Shown: one piece after another, positions 1-8,711 of the stretch
Layout of the letters: every line of letters starts with the position of its first letter
How positions within the stretch are numbered: the first letter of the stretch is position 1
Assembly: GCF_030517065.1 (NCBI RefSeq)
Contig: NZ_CP103950.1
Coordinates: 620,001-684,000, forward strand
Direction: 5' to 3'
DNA: 64,000 nt
From: Riemerella columbina
GTDB taxonomy: Bacteria > Bacteroidota > Bacteroidia > Flavobacteriales > Weeksellaceae
The notes under the pieces: model-generated
The model's database searches: none
What the model saw: only the letters and a program-made list of their open reading frames with translations
What the model was told of the DNA's origin: nothing
Translations under genes and position numbers: made by a program

Positions 1-443
1 GGAAATGCCGTAGAATAAACCTGCCCCTCGGCGCCTTTGGTAGGGACAGAAAAATATTCCTGTTGATAGAAACTTCCTGCCAACTTTCCACCGGCATAAA
101 ATCCATTTTTAGGATTTTCGTGGTCTATGCTCATCATATAAAATGCACCCAATTTCCCGAAATAACCTTTGGCATCGGCTAAATAGGCATTTTTATCATA
201 ATGAAGTTTAGCAAAACCGCCTTCTATCACAGCATTGAGCCTCTTTTTAATGGTAGAACTGATGAAAAACTGCACTTTTTTCTGTTCCGAAAAGGCAGAA
301 ACACCAGCACCCAAAACATCAATCCCCACCATAAAATTAGGCTGATAGCGCCAATGGGCTTTCGTGGAATCTATCTGCTGTGCGGCATAAAATCCAAAGA
401 GGGCGAGGCTAAAAAATAAGGTAAATAGGCGTTTGGTTTTCAT
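1..443 (-). CDS. DUF6048 family protein, 3' end cut by the window edge
   Basis: The visible 147 codons start at an ATG complementary to 441-443. They begin with a signal peptide-like stretch (MKTKRLFTLFFSLALFGFYA) followed by AQQ, a typical Sec cleavage site, and then beta-rich sequence with alternating hydrophobic residues, as in a small outer-membrane barrel. It overlaps the end of the upstream DUF6452 gene by 35 bp and follows rlmD in the same direction, so the three are probably co-transcribed. The DUF6048 call rests on recalled neighbourhood and N-terminal style. The function is unknown and the C-terminus is outside the window. Confidence 0.7.
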   Translation of the reverse strand, partial: MKTKRLFTLFFSLALFGFYAAQQIDSTKAHWRYQPNFMVGIDVLGAGVSAFSEQKKVQFFISSTIKKRLNAVIEGGFAKLHYDKNAYLADAKGYFGKLGAFYMMSIDHENPKNGFYAGGKLAGSFYQQEYFSVPTKGAEGQVYSTAF

Positions 444-897
444 TGTTGATGGAGGTTGCATTGGTTTCTACATTTTTTACGGCGGCGGCTTGCTGTACGC
501 TGGCAGAGACTTGCTCATACAAGCGCCTGATGCCACACGCTGGCGATACATATTCTGATTTTGGCGTGTAATGAATCCGTACGACAGCCGTTTTTTCGGA
601 AGGATTATTGGGTTGAGTTCTGATATAAAGGTCGGTATACGGTTGCTCATCTACACGGAGGGGAACCAGCACAGAGTCAGGTTTTATGGCAGATACAACG
701 GTTTTAATGGTATCGGCATCGGTCAGCTGTACGCCAATAAGGAGCGTATCGGGCTGGTAGAGTTTATTATTCTCCGTTTTAAACTTGATTTTAAGCCTTG
801 GCGTACCCAAACCTTTGTCGCAAATATCATCATCACTATTACAAGAGATGAGCGCTATGCTGAGTAGGAGTAGCCATAAATAACGCGTGATAGCCAT
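409..897 (-). CDS. DUF6452 family lipoprotein
   Basis: A 162-residue protein with a hydrophobic N-terminus ending in LISC, a lipobox that places the lipidated Cys near residue 19, followed by Asn-Ser-Asp-Asp. It is therefore expected to be a membrane-anchored periplasmic or outer-membrane lipoprotein. The rest is a small beta-rich domain; a second Cys lies in the segment SPACGIRRLYEQ. It begins 3 bp after the rlmD stop codon and overlaps the next gene by 35 bp, so it looks translationally coupled to both. DUF6452 is assigned from recalled synteny with DUF6048 in flavobacteria. The role is unknown. Confidence 0.75.
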   Translation of the reverse strand: MAITRYLWLLLLSIALISCNSDDDICDKGLGTPRLKIKFKTENNKLYQPDTLLIGVQLTDADTIKTVVSAIKPDSVLVPLRVDEQPYTDLYIRTQPNNPSEKTAVVRIHYTPKSEYVSPACGIRRLYEQVSASVQQAAAVKNVETNATSINNENQTPIYLIF

Positions 898-900
898 AAT

Positions 901-2316
901 TTAAGAATTGATTTTGGTGAGGAGTGCAATATTTTCAATATGATGCGTTTGTGGGAACATATCCACAGGAAGGATTTTCTCCACGCGGTATTGATGTTTC
1001 ATCAGAGCTAAATCTCGCGCTTGGGTGGCGGAGTTGCAGCTCACATAAACAATTTTCTCTGGTGCTAATTTTAAAATTTGCTCCACCACTTTGGCGTGCA
1101 TACCATCGCGAGGCGGGTCGGTGATGAGGACATCCGCTTTAGGATGCTGAGCAAGGAATTCATCGGTAAAAATATCCTTCATATCGCCACAATAGAAAGT
1201 GCAGTTGTGGAGCCCGTTATGTTGGGCGTGCTCTTTGGCGGCAGCAATGGCCTCTGGCACAGACTCTATCCCAATTACCTGCTTGGCATTCCTCGCAACA
1301 AATTGCGCAATGGTGCCCGTGCCTGTGTAGAGGTCGTACACCACTTCATCACCTTTTAAATCAGCGAATTCTAAAGTTTTCCTATACAGATTGAGCGCCT
1401 GTTGGTAGTTGGTTTGGAAAAATGATTTAGGCCCGATTTTAAACTCTAAGCCGTCCATTTCTTCCACCAAAAAGCCATCGCCATAATATGGGATAATGTC
1501 TAAATCATAAATAGAATCGTTAGATTTGGGGTTGATGGTATAGACCAAAGTTTTAATCTGTGGGAACTTCTGGAGGAGAAAATCAAACAAGGCTATTCTA
1601 TGCTCGGTTTCCTCTCTGTAGATTTGGAACAGTACCATCCATTCGCCTTTTGAGTTTTGGCGCAGCATCAAAGTTCGCAGGAAACCCTCTTGATTTTTCA
1701 CATCAAAAAAGGCTAAGTTGTGGGCATCAGCGTATTGCTTTACCGCTAATCTGATGTCGTTAGAAGGGGCTTCTTGGAGATAGCATTCTTTAAGATCAAG
1801 GATTTTACTCCACATCCCAGGAATATGAAATCCTAAGGCATTTTTGTGGGTAATGGCTTGGTCTTCGGCAATTTCTTCTGCCGTGAGCCATCGGGCATTG
1901 GAGAATGAAAACTCCATTTTGTTTCGGTAAAAATAAACCTCCTCTGAGCCTAAAATAGGCAGGGTTTCAAAATTTTCTATTCCGCCAATTCTCTTCAAGT
2001 TGTTCAGTACTTCGTTTTGTTTAAACTCTAACTGTTTGCTGTAAGAGAGGTTTTGCCACTTGCAGCCACCGCACACACCAAAGTGGATGCACACAGGCGC
2101 CACACGGTCTTTGGAAGGTTCTATAATGTCTAAAACTTCGGCTTCATCATATTGTTTTTTGGATTTTTTAACTCTGGCTCTAACCACATCACCAGGTACA
2201 GCTCCAGAAACGAGCACCGTTTTCCCAGCTTCTGTTTTCCCGATGGTTACGCCTTTGGCGCCTGCGGTGGTCAGTTGGATGTTTTCTAAGATGATATTTT
2301 TTCTTCGTTTAGACAT
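901..2316 (-). CDS. rlmD: 23S rRNA (uracil-C5)-methyltransferase, RlmD/RumA family
   Basis: A 471-residue SAM-dependent enzyme expected to form m5U in 23S rRNA (U1939 in E. coli). An N-terminal TRAM domain (about residues 1-66) is followed by Cys76-X5-Cys82-X2-Cys85, which with Cys178 forms the 4Fe-4S site known from RumA. The C-terminal Rossmann methyltransferase domain carries the SAM loop DLYTGTGTIAQ, the TDPPRDGM motif and the catalytic Cys in VYVSCNSATQ. All key residues are intact and the length is normal. RlmD, RlmC and TrmA are hard to separate by motif alone, so the exact target uracil is inferred. It leads an operon with the DUF6452 and DUF6048 genes. Confidence 0.93.
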   Translation of the reverse strand: MSKRRKNIILENIQLTTAGAKGVTIGKTEAGKTVLVSGAVPGDVVRARVKKSKKQYDEAEVLDIIEPSKDRVAPVCIHFGVCGGCKWQNLSYSKQLEFKQNEVLNNLKRIGGIENFETLPILGSEEVYFYRNKMEFSFSNARWLTAEEIAEDQAITHKNALGFHIPGMWSKILDLKECYLQEAPSNDIRLAVKQYADAHNLAFFDVKNQEGFLRTLMLRQNSKGEWMVLFQIYREETEHRIALFDFLLQKFPQIKTLVYTINPKSNDSIYDLDIIPYYGDGFLVEEMDGLEFKIGPKSFFQTNYQQALNLYRKTLEFADLKGDEVVYDLYTGTGTIAQFVARNAKQVIGIESVPEAIAAAKEHAQHNGLHNCTFYCGDMKDIFTDEFLAQHPKADVLITDPPRDGMHAKVVEQILKLAPEKIVYVSCNSATQARDLALMKHQYRVEKILPVDMFPQTHHIENIALLTKINS

Positions 2317-2351
2317 AAGTATTTGTAATAAATTGATAACCGATGAGGCTG

Positions 2352-2359
2352 CAAAAATA
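2352..2359 (-). promoter_or_regulatory. -7 box of the rlmD promoter
   Basis: The minus strand reads TATTTTTG, a full match to the Bacteroidota -7 consensus TAnnTTTG, 36 bp upstream of the rlmD ATG. No TTTG is seen 19 bp further upstream, so the -33 half is missing or weak. Confidence 0.45.
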
Positions 2360-2400
2360 AGATTTATAAATTTAAAATGAAGCCCTATTTTGCCTTCCGT

Positions 2401-3402
2401 TTATTCTTCGGTTTTGGGATTGGTCTTTAAAAGCTGTGCCACAAAGGCTTTGGCTTCTGTGCTGGGGTTGGCGTGGAGCTGGTAGACTTTGTTTTTATGC
2501 GTGGCGTATTGCTCTGCCAAGGCGTGCGATTGTTGGGTTTGGGCTAAAATATAATTCTGCACCCAGTAATCAAAGCGTTTTTCGGCTTGTTGTTGGCGGC
2601 TCAGTTGCCATCGGTTGTGGTCTTTTTTGAATTGGATATAATCTTGGATTTGGTTATAAACTTCTGCTATGCCCTCGTGGTGGAGCGCCGAACCTAATAA
2701 AATAGGGACTTTCCATTGTGGTTCTTTGGGCGGAAGAAATTGCAATGCCCGAGATAATTCCAGCTTGGTATTTTTAGCTTTTTGGCGATTTTCGTCATTC
2801 ACTTTGTTGATGAAAATAAGGTCTACCATTTCCATAATACCGCGTTTGATGCCCTGCAATTCATCACCACCACCAATGATTTTTAAAAATAAAAAAACAT
2901 CGGTGATGTCTGCCACCAGCGTCTCGGATTGCCCTACACCAACGGTTTCTATGAGGATCATATCATAGCCAGCGGCTTCGCAGAGGAGCATCGTTTCAAA
3001 AGTGGTATTGGCTACGCCGCCTAAAAATCCAGAACTGGGCGTAGGGCGGATAAAGGCGTGGGGCTCTCGTGCCAGCTCTTCCATACGGGTTTTATCGCCC
3101 AAAATACTTCCTTTGGTGCGAGAAGAACTGGGGTCTATGGCTAAAACCGCTACCTTTTGACCCTGCCGAATGGCGTATTGCCCAAAACTCTCGATAAAAG
3201 TGGATTTACCAGCGCCTGGCACTCCTGTAATCCCAAGGCGAACCGAGCGCCCAGTATGGGGCAGAATTTGTCTGAGCAAGCCTTCTGCCTGTTGCTGGTG
3301 TTCCGTTTTTTTACTTTCTACAAGGGTAATGGCTTTGCTCAGGAGCCTTTTATCGCCGTTTAAAATCCCTTGTACTAAAACCTCTGTGGAAATGGTGGGC
3401 AT
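2401..3402 (-). CDS. meaB: Methylmalonyl-CoA mutase-associated GTPase MeaB (ArgK family)
   Basis: A 333-residue P-loop G3E GTPase. The Walker A motif GVPGAGKST comes after an N-terminal helical segment, and base recognition is suggested by the INKVNDENR segment. MeaB gates cofactor loading and protects adenosylcobalamin-dependent methylmalonyl-CoA mutase; no mutase gene lies in this window. I start at the ATG whose complement is 3400-3402 (MPTISTEVLVQG). The open frame continues 28 codons upstream but that extension is basic and hydrophobic and overlaps the neighbouring gene. The start lies inside the last 53 bp of the upstream small membrane protein gene. Confidence 0.92.
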   Translation of the reverse strand: MPTISTEVLVQGILNGDKRLLSKAITLVESKKTEHQQQAEGLLRQILPHTGRSVRLGITGVPGAGKSTFIESFGQYAIRQGQKVAVLAIDPSSSRTKGSILGDKTRMEELAREPHAFIRPTPSSGFLGGVANTTFETMLLCEAAGYDMILIETVGVGQSETLVADITDVFLFLKIIGGGDELQGIKRGIMEMVDLIFINKVNDENRQKAKNTKLELSRALQFLPPKEPQWKVPILLGSALHHEGIAEVYNQIQDYIQFKKDHNRWQLSRQQQAEKRFDYWVQNYILAQTQQSHALAEQYATHKNKVYQLHANPSTEAKAFVAQLLKTNPKTEE

Positions 3403-3790
3403 AGTGATTATGATAAACTTTAAAATATTTTTTTTTCGCAAAAAAGCTATAGTAAATGAGCGGTAGAATGTAAATAAAACTAACAACTAACCATAAAGGC
3501 GATACCAACCCTAAGAAAAGCAATACACATAATAAAATGCTGATACCTCCGCCCAACAGATAATATAAATCTGGTATTGCGCTAACAATTTTTATGGTAG
3601 AATGATCATTAAAAGGTATCGTTTCTTTATTTGTTATCCATTGATTACTGATTTCTATATCAATAGTTTTTATTTCTTGATGATTGATCTCCAACGATTT
3701 AGACTCATTGGGTTTCAAACTAAAAGTTAAATCATTTAGTTTGACATCAATTTTTGATAATGGAAAAATACTTCGTTTGATTAGAATCAT
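3350..3790 (-). CDS. Hypothetical small membrane protein
   Basis: A 146-residue protein not recognised as a named family. The first 65 residues are polar and beta-like. Two hydrophobic segments follow (about residues 73-92 and 97-116), then a basic His/Arg-rich tail, so a two-pass membrane protein with an N-terminal soluble domain is likely. Its last 53 bp overlap the start of meaB in another frame, which suggests translational coupling. The DNA is more AT-rich than meaB and mfd on either side. It could be a recent insertion or a lineage-specific gene. Confidence 0.55.
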   Translation of the reverse strand: MILIKRSIFPLSKIDVKLNDLTFSLKPNESKSLEINHQEIKTIDIEISNQWITNKETIPFNDHSTIKIVSAIPDLYYLLGGGISILLCVLLFLGLVSPLWLVVSFIYILPLIYYSFFAKKKYFKVYHNHYAHHFHRGFSTRDFKRR

Positions 3791-3900
3791 ATCATTTCTA
3801 TTTTAGCAATTGTCGTCACTTTATACAACAATTTTTCTTCCTTTTTGATTGCCTATTGACCTTCGGTCTTCTGTTTTATAAAAATCTCAAATTTTAAAAT

Positions 3901-3926
3901 GTGAATCAATAAATTGTGATTCACAA
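3901..3926. promoter_or_regulatory. Nested inverted repeats upstream of the small membrane protein gene
   Basis: Two overlapping dyads are seen: GTGAATCA-N8-TGATTCAC (3901-3924) and TTGTGA-T-TCACAA (3914-3926). They lie in the 193-bp AT-rich gap between mfd and the gene starting at 3790, about 110 bp upstream of that start. They may be an operator or an RNA hairpin. No U-run follows on either strand, so they do not look like a terminator. Confidence 0.3.
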
Positions 3927-3983
3927 ATATAGGTTTTATGATTGAAAAAACATTATTTCTGCGACATTTTAGGGAAGTTTTTT

Positions 3984-6900
3984 CTATTTTAAAATATTTT
4001 GCAGCAAGGTATTTACCTCATCTATATTATGCAGATGCTCTTTTCTCATCATCAGTTGGGTGCCTTCGGCTGTGTGTTTTTCTTTGAGGGCAGCATCTTG
4101 CGGATTTTGGCTAAGATAGTTGATGATGTGATGAAACTTCTCACTTTGATAAAATTTATCCTGCGGATGACTTGGGAAGTAGCCTAAGAATACCCCATTC
4201 TTCATCACGATTTTTTCAAAGCCAATGTCTGCCGCCAACCATTTTAACCGCACTGATTTCAGCAAATTCTGAGCCTCTTCTGGGAGAGGACCAAAGCGGT
4301 CGTTAAGTTCATACTCAAATTGCTGTAACGCCTCTGGTTGGGTAATGTCAGCTAACTTTTGATAAAGACTTAGGCGCTCTTCTATACTACTCACATAGGC
4401 ATCTGGCAGCATCAGTTCTAAATCGGTATCTATATTGACCTCTTTCTGAGATTTGAAGAGCTTTTTGCGGTCGTTTTCACTTTCAAAAAGGGTATCAAAT
4501 TCAGGGTCGCTCTGAAGCTCTTCTAAGGCTTCTTGCATAATTTTTTGATACGCCTCAAAGCCCATTTCGTTGATGAAGCCACTTTGCTCGGCACCCAGCA
4601 AATCCCCAGCACCACGGATTTCTAAATCCTTCATCGCGATTTGGAAACCGCTGCCTAAGTCGGAAAATTGCTCTATGGCTTCCAAGCGTTTGCGAGCATC
4701 GGAAGTCATCATATCAAACGGCGGTGTGATGAGGTAACAGAACGCCTTTCTATTGCTCCGCCCCACGCGCCCACGCATCTGGTGGAGGTCTGCCATACCG
4801 AAGCGCTGAGCATCATTGATGAAAATGGTGTTGGCATTCGGAACATCTACGCCACTTTCTACAATGGTGGTGGAGACCAGAACATCATATTTACCTTCCA
4901 TAAAGTCTAAAATATTTTGCTCCAACTGCTTGCCATCCATTTGTCCGTGCCCTGTAATCACGCGGGCATCTGGCACCAAACGCTGGATAAGCCCTGCGAT
5001 GTCTTTTAGATTTTCTATCCTATTGTTGATGAAATACACCTGCCCATCGCGTTGCAGTTCGTAGGAAATGGCATCTCTTATCGTGGCTTCATTAAAGCCG
5101 ATGAGCTGAGTTTCCACAGGTTGGCGGTTGGGTGGAGGTGTTTTGATAACGGATAAATCCCGCGCTGCCATCAGCGAGAATTGTAGCGTTCTTGGGATGG
5201 GCGTGGCGGTAAGCGTGAGGGTGTCTATATTGGCTTTCATCGTTTTGAGTTTATCCTTTACGGAAACTCCAAATTTATGCTCCTCATCTATAATGAGAAG
5301 CCCCAAATCTTTGAATTTTACCTTCTCCGATGCCAGCTGATGCGTACCGATGATGATGTCTATTTTCCCCGCTTCTAACTGTTCCAATGTTTCCCTTTTT
5401 TGCTTAGCCGTACGGAAGCGGTTGAGGTAAGAAATGTTGACAGGGAAATCCTTAAGCCGTTCCACAAAACTTCTGTAATGCTGAAATGCCAAAATGGTGG
5501 TAGGCACCAGCACTGCCACTTGCTTGCCATCTGTAGCGGCTTTAAAGGCGGCTCTTATCGCCACTTCGGTTTTTCCAAAGCCTACATCGCCGCAGACCAA
5601 ACGATCCATAATGGTTTCGGCTTCCATATCTTTTTTTACATCCAGCGTTGCTTTTTCTTGGTCTGGCGTGTCTTCGTAGATGAAGCTGGCTTCCAACTCG
5701 TTCTGGAGGTAGGTATCTGGCATATACGCAAAGCCTTTGGCAGTTTTTCTTTTGGCATAGAGTTTTATCAAATCAAAAGCGAGCTGTTTTACCTTGGCTT
5801 TGGTCTTGTTTTTTAAGTTTTTCCACGCTGGAGAACCTATTTTGGAAAGCACCACCTCTCTGCCCTCGGGACCGTTGTATTTGGATATTTTGTGTAGGGC
5901 GTGGATGCTCACATAGAGCAAATCTCCGTTTTTATAAGTGAGTTTAAAACACTCTTGGACCTTATCGCCATTGTTCACTTTAACCAAGCCTAAAAACTTC
6001 CCGATGCCGTAATCAATATGGGTAATGTAGTCGCCTACTTTGAGGGACATCAGGTCTTTGAGGGTCAGTTGTTCAGATTTGGCAAAGGCATTTTTAGGCT
6101 GATAGCGCTGGTAGCGGTCAAAAATCTGGTGGTCGGTATAGATCAAGATTTTGCTCTCGTGGTCGATCAAGCCTTCGTGGAGTTCAGATTTAAAGAATTG
6201 AAAGTGAATAGACTGTCCCAAATCCTCAAAGATACTCTGCAAACGGTCTTTTTGCTTATCTGTAGCGAAAGAAATCCAAATCTCGTAATCCTGTTGCTGT
6301 TGCTCTTTCAGGTTCTCGATAAGGAGCTCAAAATTTTTGTTGAAACTGGGTTGGGGCGTTTGTTTTAATTCAAGGTGGGGGGCTTGTGGCAGCTGCAAAG
6401 ACTGTGCGGTAAAATCAACCGTGCTAAAGTTTTGGTATTGATTAAAAAACGCCTCATCAGACACAAATAATTCCTCTGGTTTTTGTCGCTGGATCCCCTC
6501 GCCGAATTGAGAAAAACGGACTTCCGCCTTCTGATAAAAATCCCGAATGTAGTTCAGCCCTAAGTATGCATTTTTAGTGACGATAAGGCTGTCTTTCGGC
6601 AAAATTTCTAACAGCGAAACCTTGCTGCCTTGTATGGCGTAGCTCATATTAGAGACCAATTGCAGGCTGTCCACTTTCTCTATCGAGAGTTGGCTTTCAA
6701 TATCAAAAGTTTTGATGCTCTCCACCTCGTTGCCAAAAAAGGTGATGCGATAAGGTCGGTCGTTAGCGTAAGAAAACACATCTACAATACCGCCCCTCAC
6801 GGCAAATTCTCCAGGTTCAGAGACAAAATCTGTCAACTGGAAGTTAAACTGATGCAGAAGCTCCTCCGTAAAATCAAAATCCAGTTGGTCACCCACTTTG

Positions 6901-7343
6901 ATATGATGAGAAATGGCTTTAAAATCTTCCTTCTTCAGCACTTTTTCGGTCAGCGCCGAGTAGTGGGCAACAATACACCGTGGCGTTTTGGAGGTGTTGA
7001 GTTGGTTGAGCACCTCTGTTCTCAGGACCAAATTGGCATTTTGCGTTTTCTCTATTTGGTAAGGCTCCAGATGGGTGGCAGGGAAATAAAGCACTTGGTG
7101 TTCTCCCAAGAGTTCCTCCATTTCCGTGGTGATGTAGTGGGCGTCTTCCTTATCATCGGTAAGGAGGACGATGGTTTGGTTTAAACTCAAAAAAGCCTCT
7201 GCCGCAATAAGGCTTGGCGTAGAGCCTGCAGCGCCCTTCACAGTAATATGCTGGTGCTGTGCCAATGCTTGGAAGATGGAAGCCCCAAACTGGCGTTTCA
7301 GAAGTTGGGGGAGTAGGGTGGTATTGATCGATTGTAGATTCAT
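3984..7343 (-). CDS. mfd: Transcription-repair coupling factor Mfd
   Basis: A 1119-residue ATP-dependent DNA translocase that removes stalled RNA polymerase and recruits UvrA. In order it shows the UvrB-like N-terminal module, the polymerase-interacting domain (KVGDYITHIDYGIGKFLG), a superfamily 2 helicase core with Walker A GDVGFGKTE and DEEH box, motif III TLTATPIPRTL, motif VI QMRGRVGRS, and the C-terminal TRCF regulatory domain. The length fits the family. A GTG three codons further upstream would also work; I chose the ATG complementary to 7341-7343. It is divergent from ribBA. Confidence 0.96.
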   Translation of the reverse strand: MNLQSINTTLLPQLLKRQFGASIFQALAQHQHITVKGAAGSTPSLIAAEAFLSLNQTIVLLTDDKEDAHYITTEMEELLGEHQVLYFPATHLEPYQIEKTQNANLVLRTEVLNQLNTSKTPRCIVAHYSALTEKVLKKEDFKAISHHIKVGDQLDFDFTEELLHQFNFQLTDFVSEPGEFAVRGGIVDVFSYANDRPYRITFFGNEVESIKTFDIESQLSIEKVDSLQLVSNMSYAIQGSKVSLLEILPKDSLIVTKNAYLGLNYIRDFYQKAEVRFSQFGEGIQRQKPEELFVSDEAFFNQYQNFSTVDFTAQSLQLPQAPHLELKQTPQPSFNKNFELLIENLKEQQQQDYEIWISFATDKQKDRLQSIFEDLGQSIHFQFFKSELHEGLIDHESKILIYTDHQIFDRYQRYQPKNAFAKSEQLTLKDLMSLKVGDYITHIDYGIGKFLGLVKVNNGDKVQECFKLTYKNGDLLYVSIHALHKISKYNGPEGREVVLSKIGSPAWKNLKNKTKAKVKQLAFDLIKLYAKRKTAKGFAYMPDTYLQNELEASFIYEDTPDQEKATLDVKKDMEAETIMDRLVCGDVGFGKTEVAIRAAFKAATDGKQVAVLVPTTILAFQHYRSFVERLKDFPVNISYLNRFRTAKQKRETLEQLEAGKIDIIIGTHQLASEKVKFKDLGLLIIDEEHKFGVSVKDKLKTMKANIDTLTLTATPIPRTLQFSLMAARDLSVIKTPPPNRQPVETQLIGFNEATIRDAISYELQRDGQVYFINNRIENLKDIAGLIQRLVPDARVITGHGQMDGKQLEQNILDFMEGKYDVLVSTTIVESGVDVPNANTIFINDAQRFGMADLHQMRGRVGRSNRKAFCYLITPPFDMMTSDARKRLEAIEQFSDLGSGFQIAMKDLEIRGAGDLLGAEQSGFINEMGFEAYQKIMQEALEELQSDPEFDTLFESENDRKKLFKSQKEVNIDTDLELMLPDAYVSSIEERLSLYQKLADITQPEALQQFEYELNDRFGPLPEEAQNLLKSVRLKWLAADIGFEKIVMKNGVFLGYFPSHPQDKFYQSEKFHHIINYLSQNPQDAALKEKHTAEGTQLMMRKEHLHNIDEVNTLLQNILK

Positions 7344-7413
7344 GGCGTACACTTACGGTCTATTATCAACAAAAAAACACGCTGATAGGGATTTCCCATA
7401 GCGTTATATAGGG

Positions 7414-7421
7414 CAAAGATA
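7414..7421 (-). promoter_or_regulatory. -7 box of the mfd promoter
   Basis: The minus strand reads TATCTTTG, a perfect TAnnTTTG match, 71 bp upstream of the chosen mfd start. There is no clear -33 TTTG. It sits back to back with the ribBA -7 box in the divergent gap. Confidence 0.5.
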
Positions 7422-7491
7422 AGACTTTTTTTAAGATGAAAAATGAGTGAGGATTGCAACCTAATAACGCGGTAGGTCTCAAAAAAAATAT

Positions 7492-7499
7492 TATCTTTG
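7492..7499 (+). promoter_or_regulatory. -7 box of the ribBA promoter
   Basis: TATCTTTG matches the Bacteroidota -7 consensus. Transcription would begin near 7504, giving a leader of about 20 nt before the ATG at 7524. That is too short for an FMN riboswitch. No TTTG lies 19 bp upstream. Confidence 0.5.
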
Positions 7500-7523
7500 T
7501 CCTTCATTAAAACCATACCAATA

Positions 7524-8645
7524 ATGTCAGAGATCCAACTCAATACCATTCCAGAAGCTTTAGAAGACCTAAAAAACGGGAAAATCATCATTGTAGTAGA
7601 TGATGAAAACCGCGAGAACGAAGGCGATTTCCTTTCGGCAGCGGAGCTGACCACCCCAGAGATTATCAACTTTATGTCCACATATGGCCGTGGTTTAATC
7701 TGCACACCACTACCCGAAGAGCGCTGTGATGAGTTGGGGCTGGATATTATGGTCACGCGGAGTAGCGACCCTAAGGAAACCGCATTTACCGTTTCCGTAG
7801 ATTTATTGGGCGAGGGCGTTTCCACAGGGATTTCTGCCAGCGACAGAGCCAAAACCATTTTGGCACTGATGAATGAAAACACCAAGCCTACCGCCTTTAT
7901 GAAACCTGGGCACATCTTCCCACTAAGAGCCAAAAAAGGAGGCGTACTCAAAAGAGCGGGCCACACCGAAGCGGCGATAGACCTTACCAAGTTGGCAGGG
8001 CTTAAAGAAGGAGGCGTTATCTGCGAGATTATGAATGATGACGGTTCTATGGCGCGTCTCCCTCAGTTGGTAGAGCTCGCGAAAAAGCATCAGCTCAAAA
8101 TCATTTCTATAGAAGATTTAATAGAATACCGCCTCAGAAAAGGCGATCTGGTTCATAAGATAGAAGAACGCGAGGTGGAGACCATCTATGGCAACTTCAC
8201 ATTCCACGCATTCCAAGAAAAACATACCGAGCAAATCCATTTTGCCTTTACCAAAGGAGAGTGGACAGAAGATGAGCCTATATTGGTCAGAGTGCAGAGT
8301 TCCAGCGCCTATTTTGATGTCCTTAGCCGACTGATTTCAGGGGAAAAACCACTACTCAAAAAAGTGACCGATATGATTAACGAGGCAGGCAAGGGCGCTA
8401 TTATTTTCATCAATAATGTCTCTAATGCCGAGCATACGATGCGCAAGCTCCAACAGTTTTTAGACTACCAAGATGGCCAGGTGCAGCGCCCTACGTTGTC
8501 GGCTAACTATATGGAATACGGCGTGGGTACCCAGATTTTGAAGCATTTGGGCATTACCAAATTTAGAGTGATAACCCAGAACCCACAACAGAAACCCGTC
8601 ATATCTGGTTATGATGTGGAGGTGACGGAAATGGTGCAACTTTAA
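7524..8645 (+). CDS. ribB: 3,4-dihydroxy-2-butanone-4-phosphate synthase with a degenerate GTP cyclohydrolase II half (RibBA type)
   Basis: A 373-residue protein. Residues 1-205 are a complete RibB domain that turns ribulose 5-phosphate into the four-carbon riboflavin precursor: DDENRENEGDF (26-36), the SDRAKTI segment and RAGHTEAAIDL (144-154) are intact. Residues 220-373 align with RibA, but the zinc-binding HSEC...RCDCG region reads QSSSAYFDVLSRLISGEKPL with no Cys, and the QEGRNIGL loop is replaced by NNVSNAEHT. This half is therefore predicted to lack GTP cyclohydrolase II activity, and a separate RibA should exist elsewhere. The start is the ATG at 7524 (MSEIQLNTIPEAL), not nine codons earlier. 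Confidence 0.92.
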   Translation: MSEIQLNTIPEALEDLKNGKIIIVVDDENRENEGDFLSAAELTTPEIINFMSTYGRGLICTPLPEERCDELGLDIMVTRSSDPKETAFTVSVDLLGEGVSTGISASDRAKTILALMNENTKPTAFMKPGHIFPLRAKKGGVLKRAGHTEAAIDLTKLAGLKEGGVICEIMNDDGSMARLPQLVELAKKHQLKIISIEDLIEYRLRKGDLVHKIEEREVETIYGNFTFHAFQEKHTEQIHFAFTKGEWTEDEPILVRVQSSSAYFDVLSRLISGEKPLLKKVTDMINEAGKGAIIFINNVSNAEHTMRKLQQFLDYQDGQVQRPTLSANYMEYGVGTQILKHLGITKFRVITQNPQQKPVISGYDVEVTEMVQL

Positions 8646-8711
8646 TCCCAAGAGCCCTTCCAGCTCGGTTTTCGCTATGTTTTGTGCTTAATGATAGACT
8701 TTAATTGAGAG

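Noticed and set aside
7353-7523. FMN riboswitch upstream of ribBA
   Set aside because: The predicted leader is only about 20 nt, too short for the conserved RFN structure, and no RFN-like sequence is visible.
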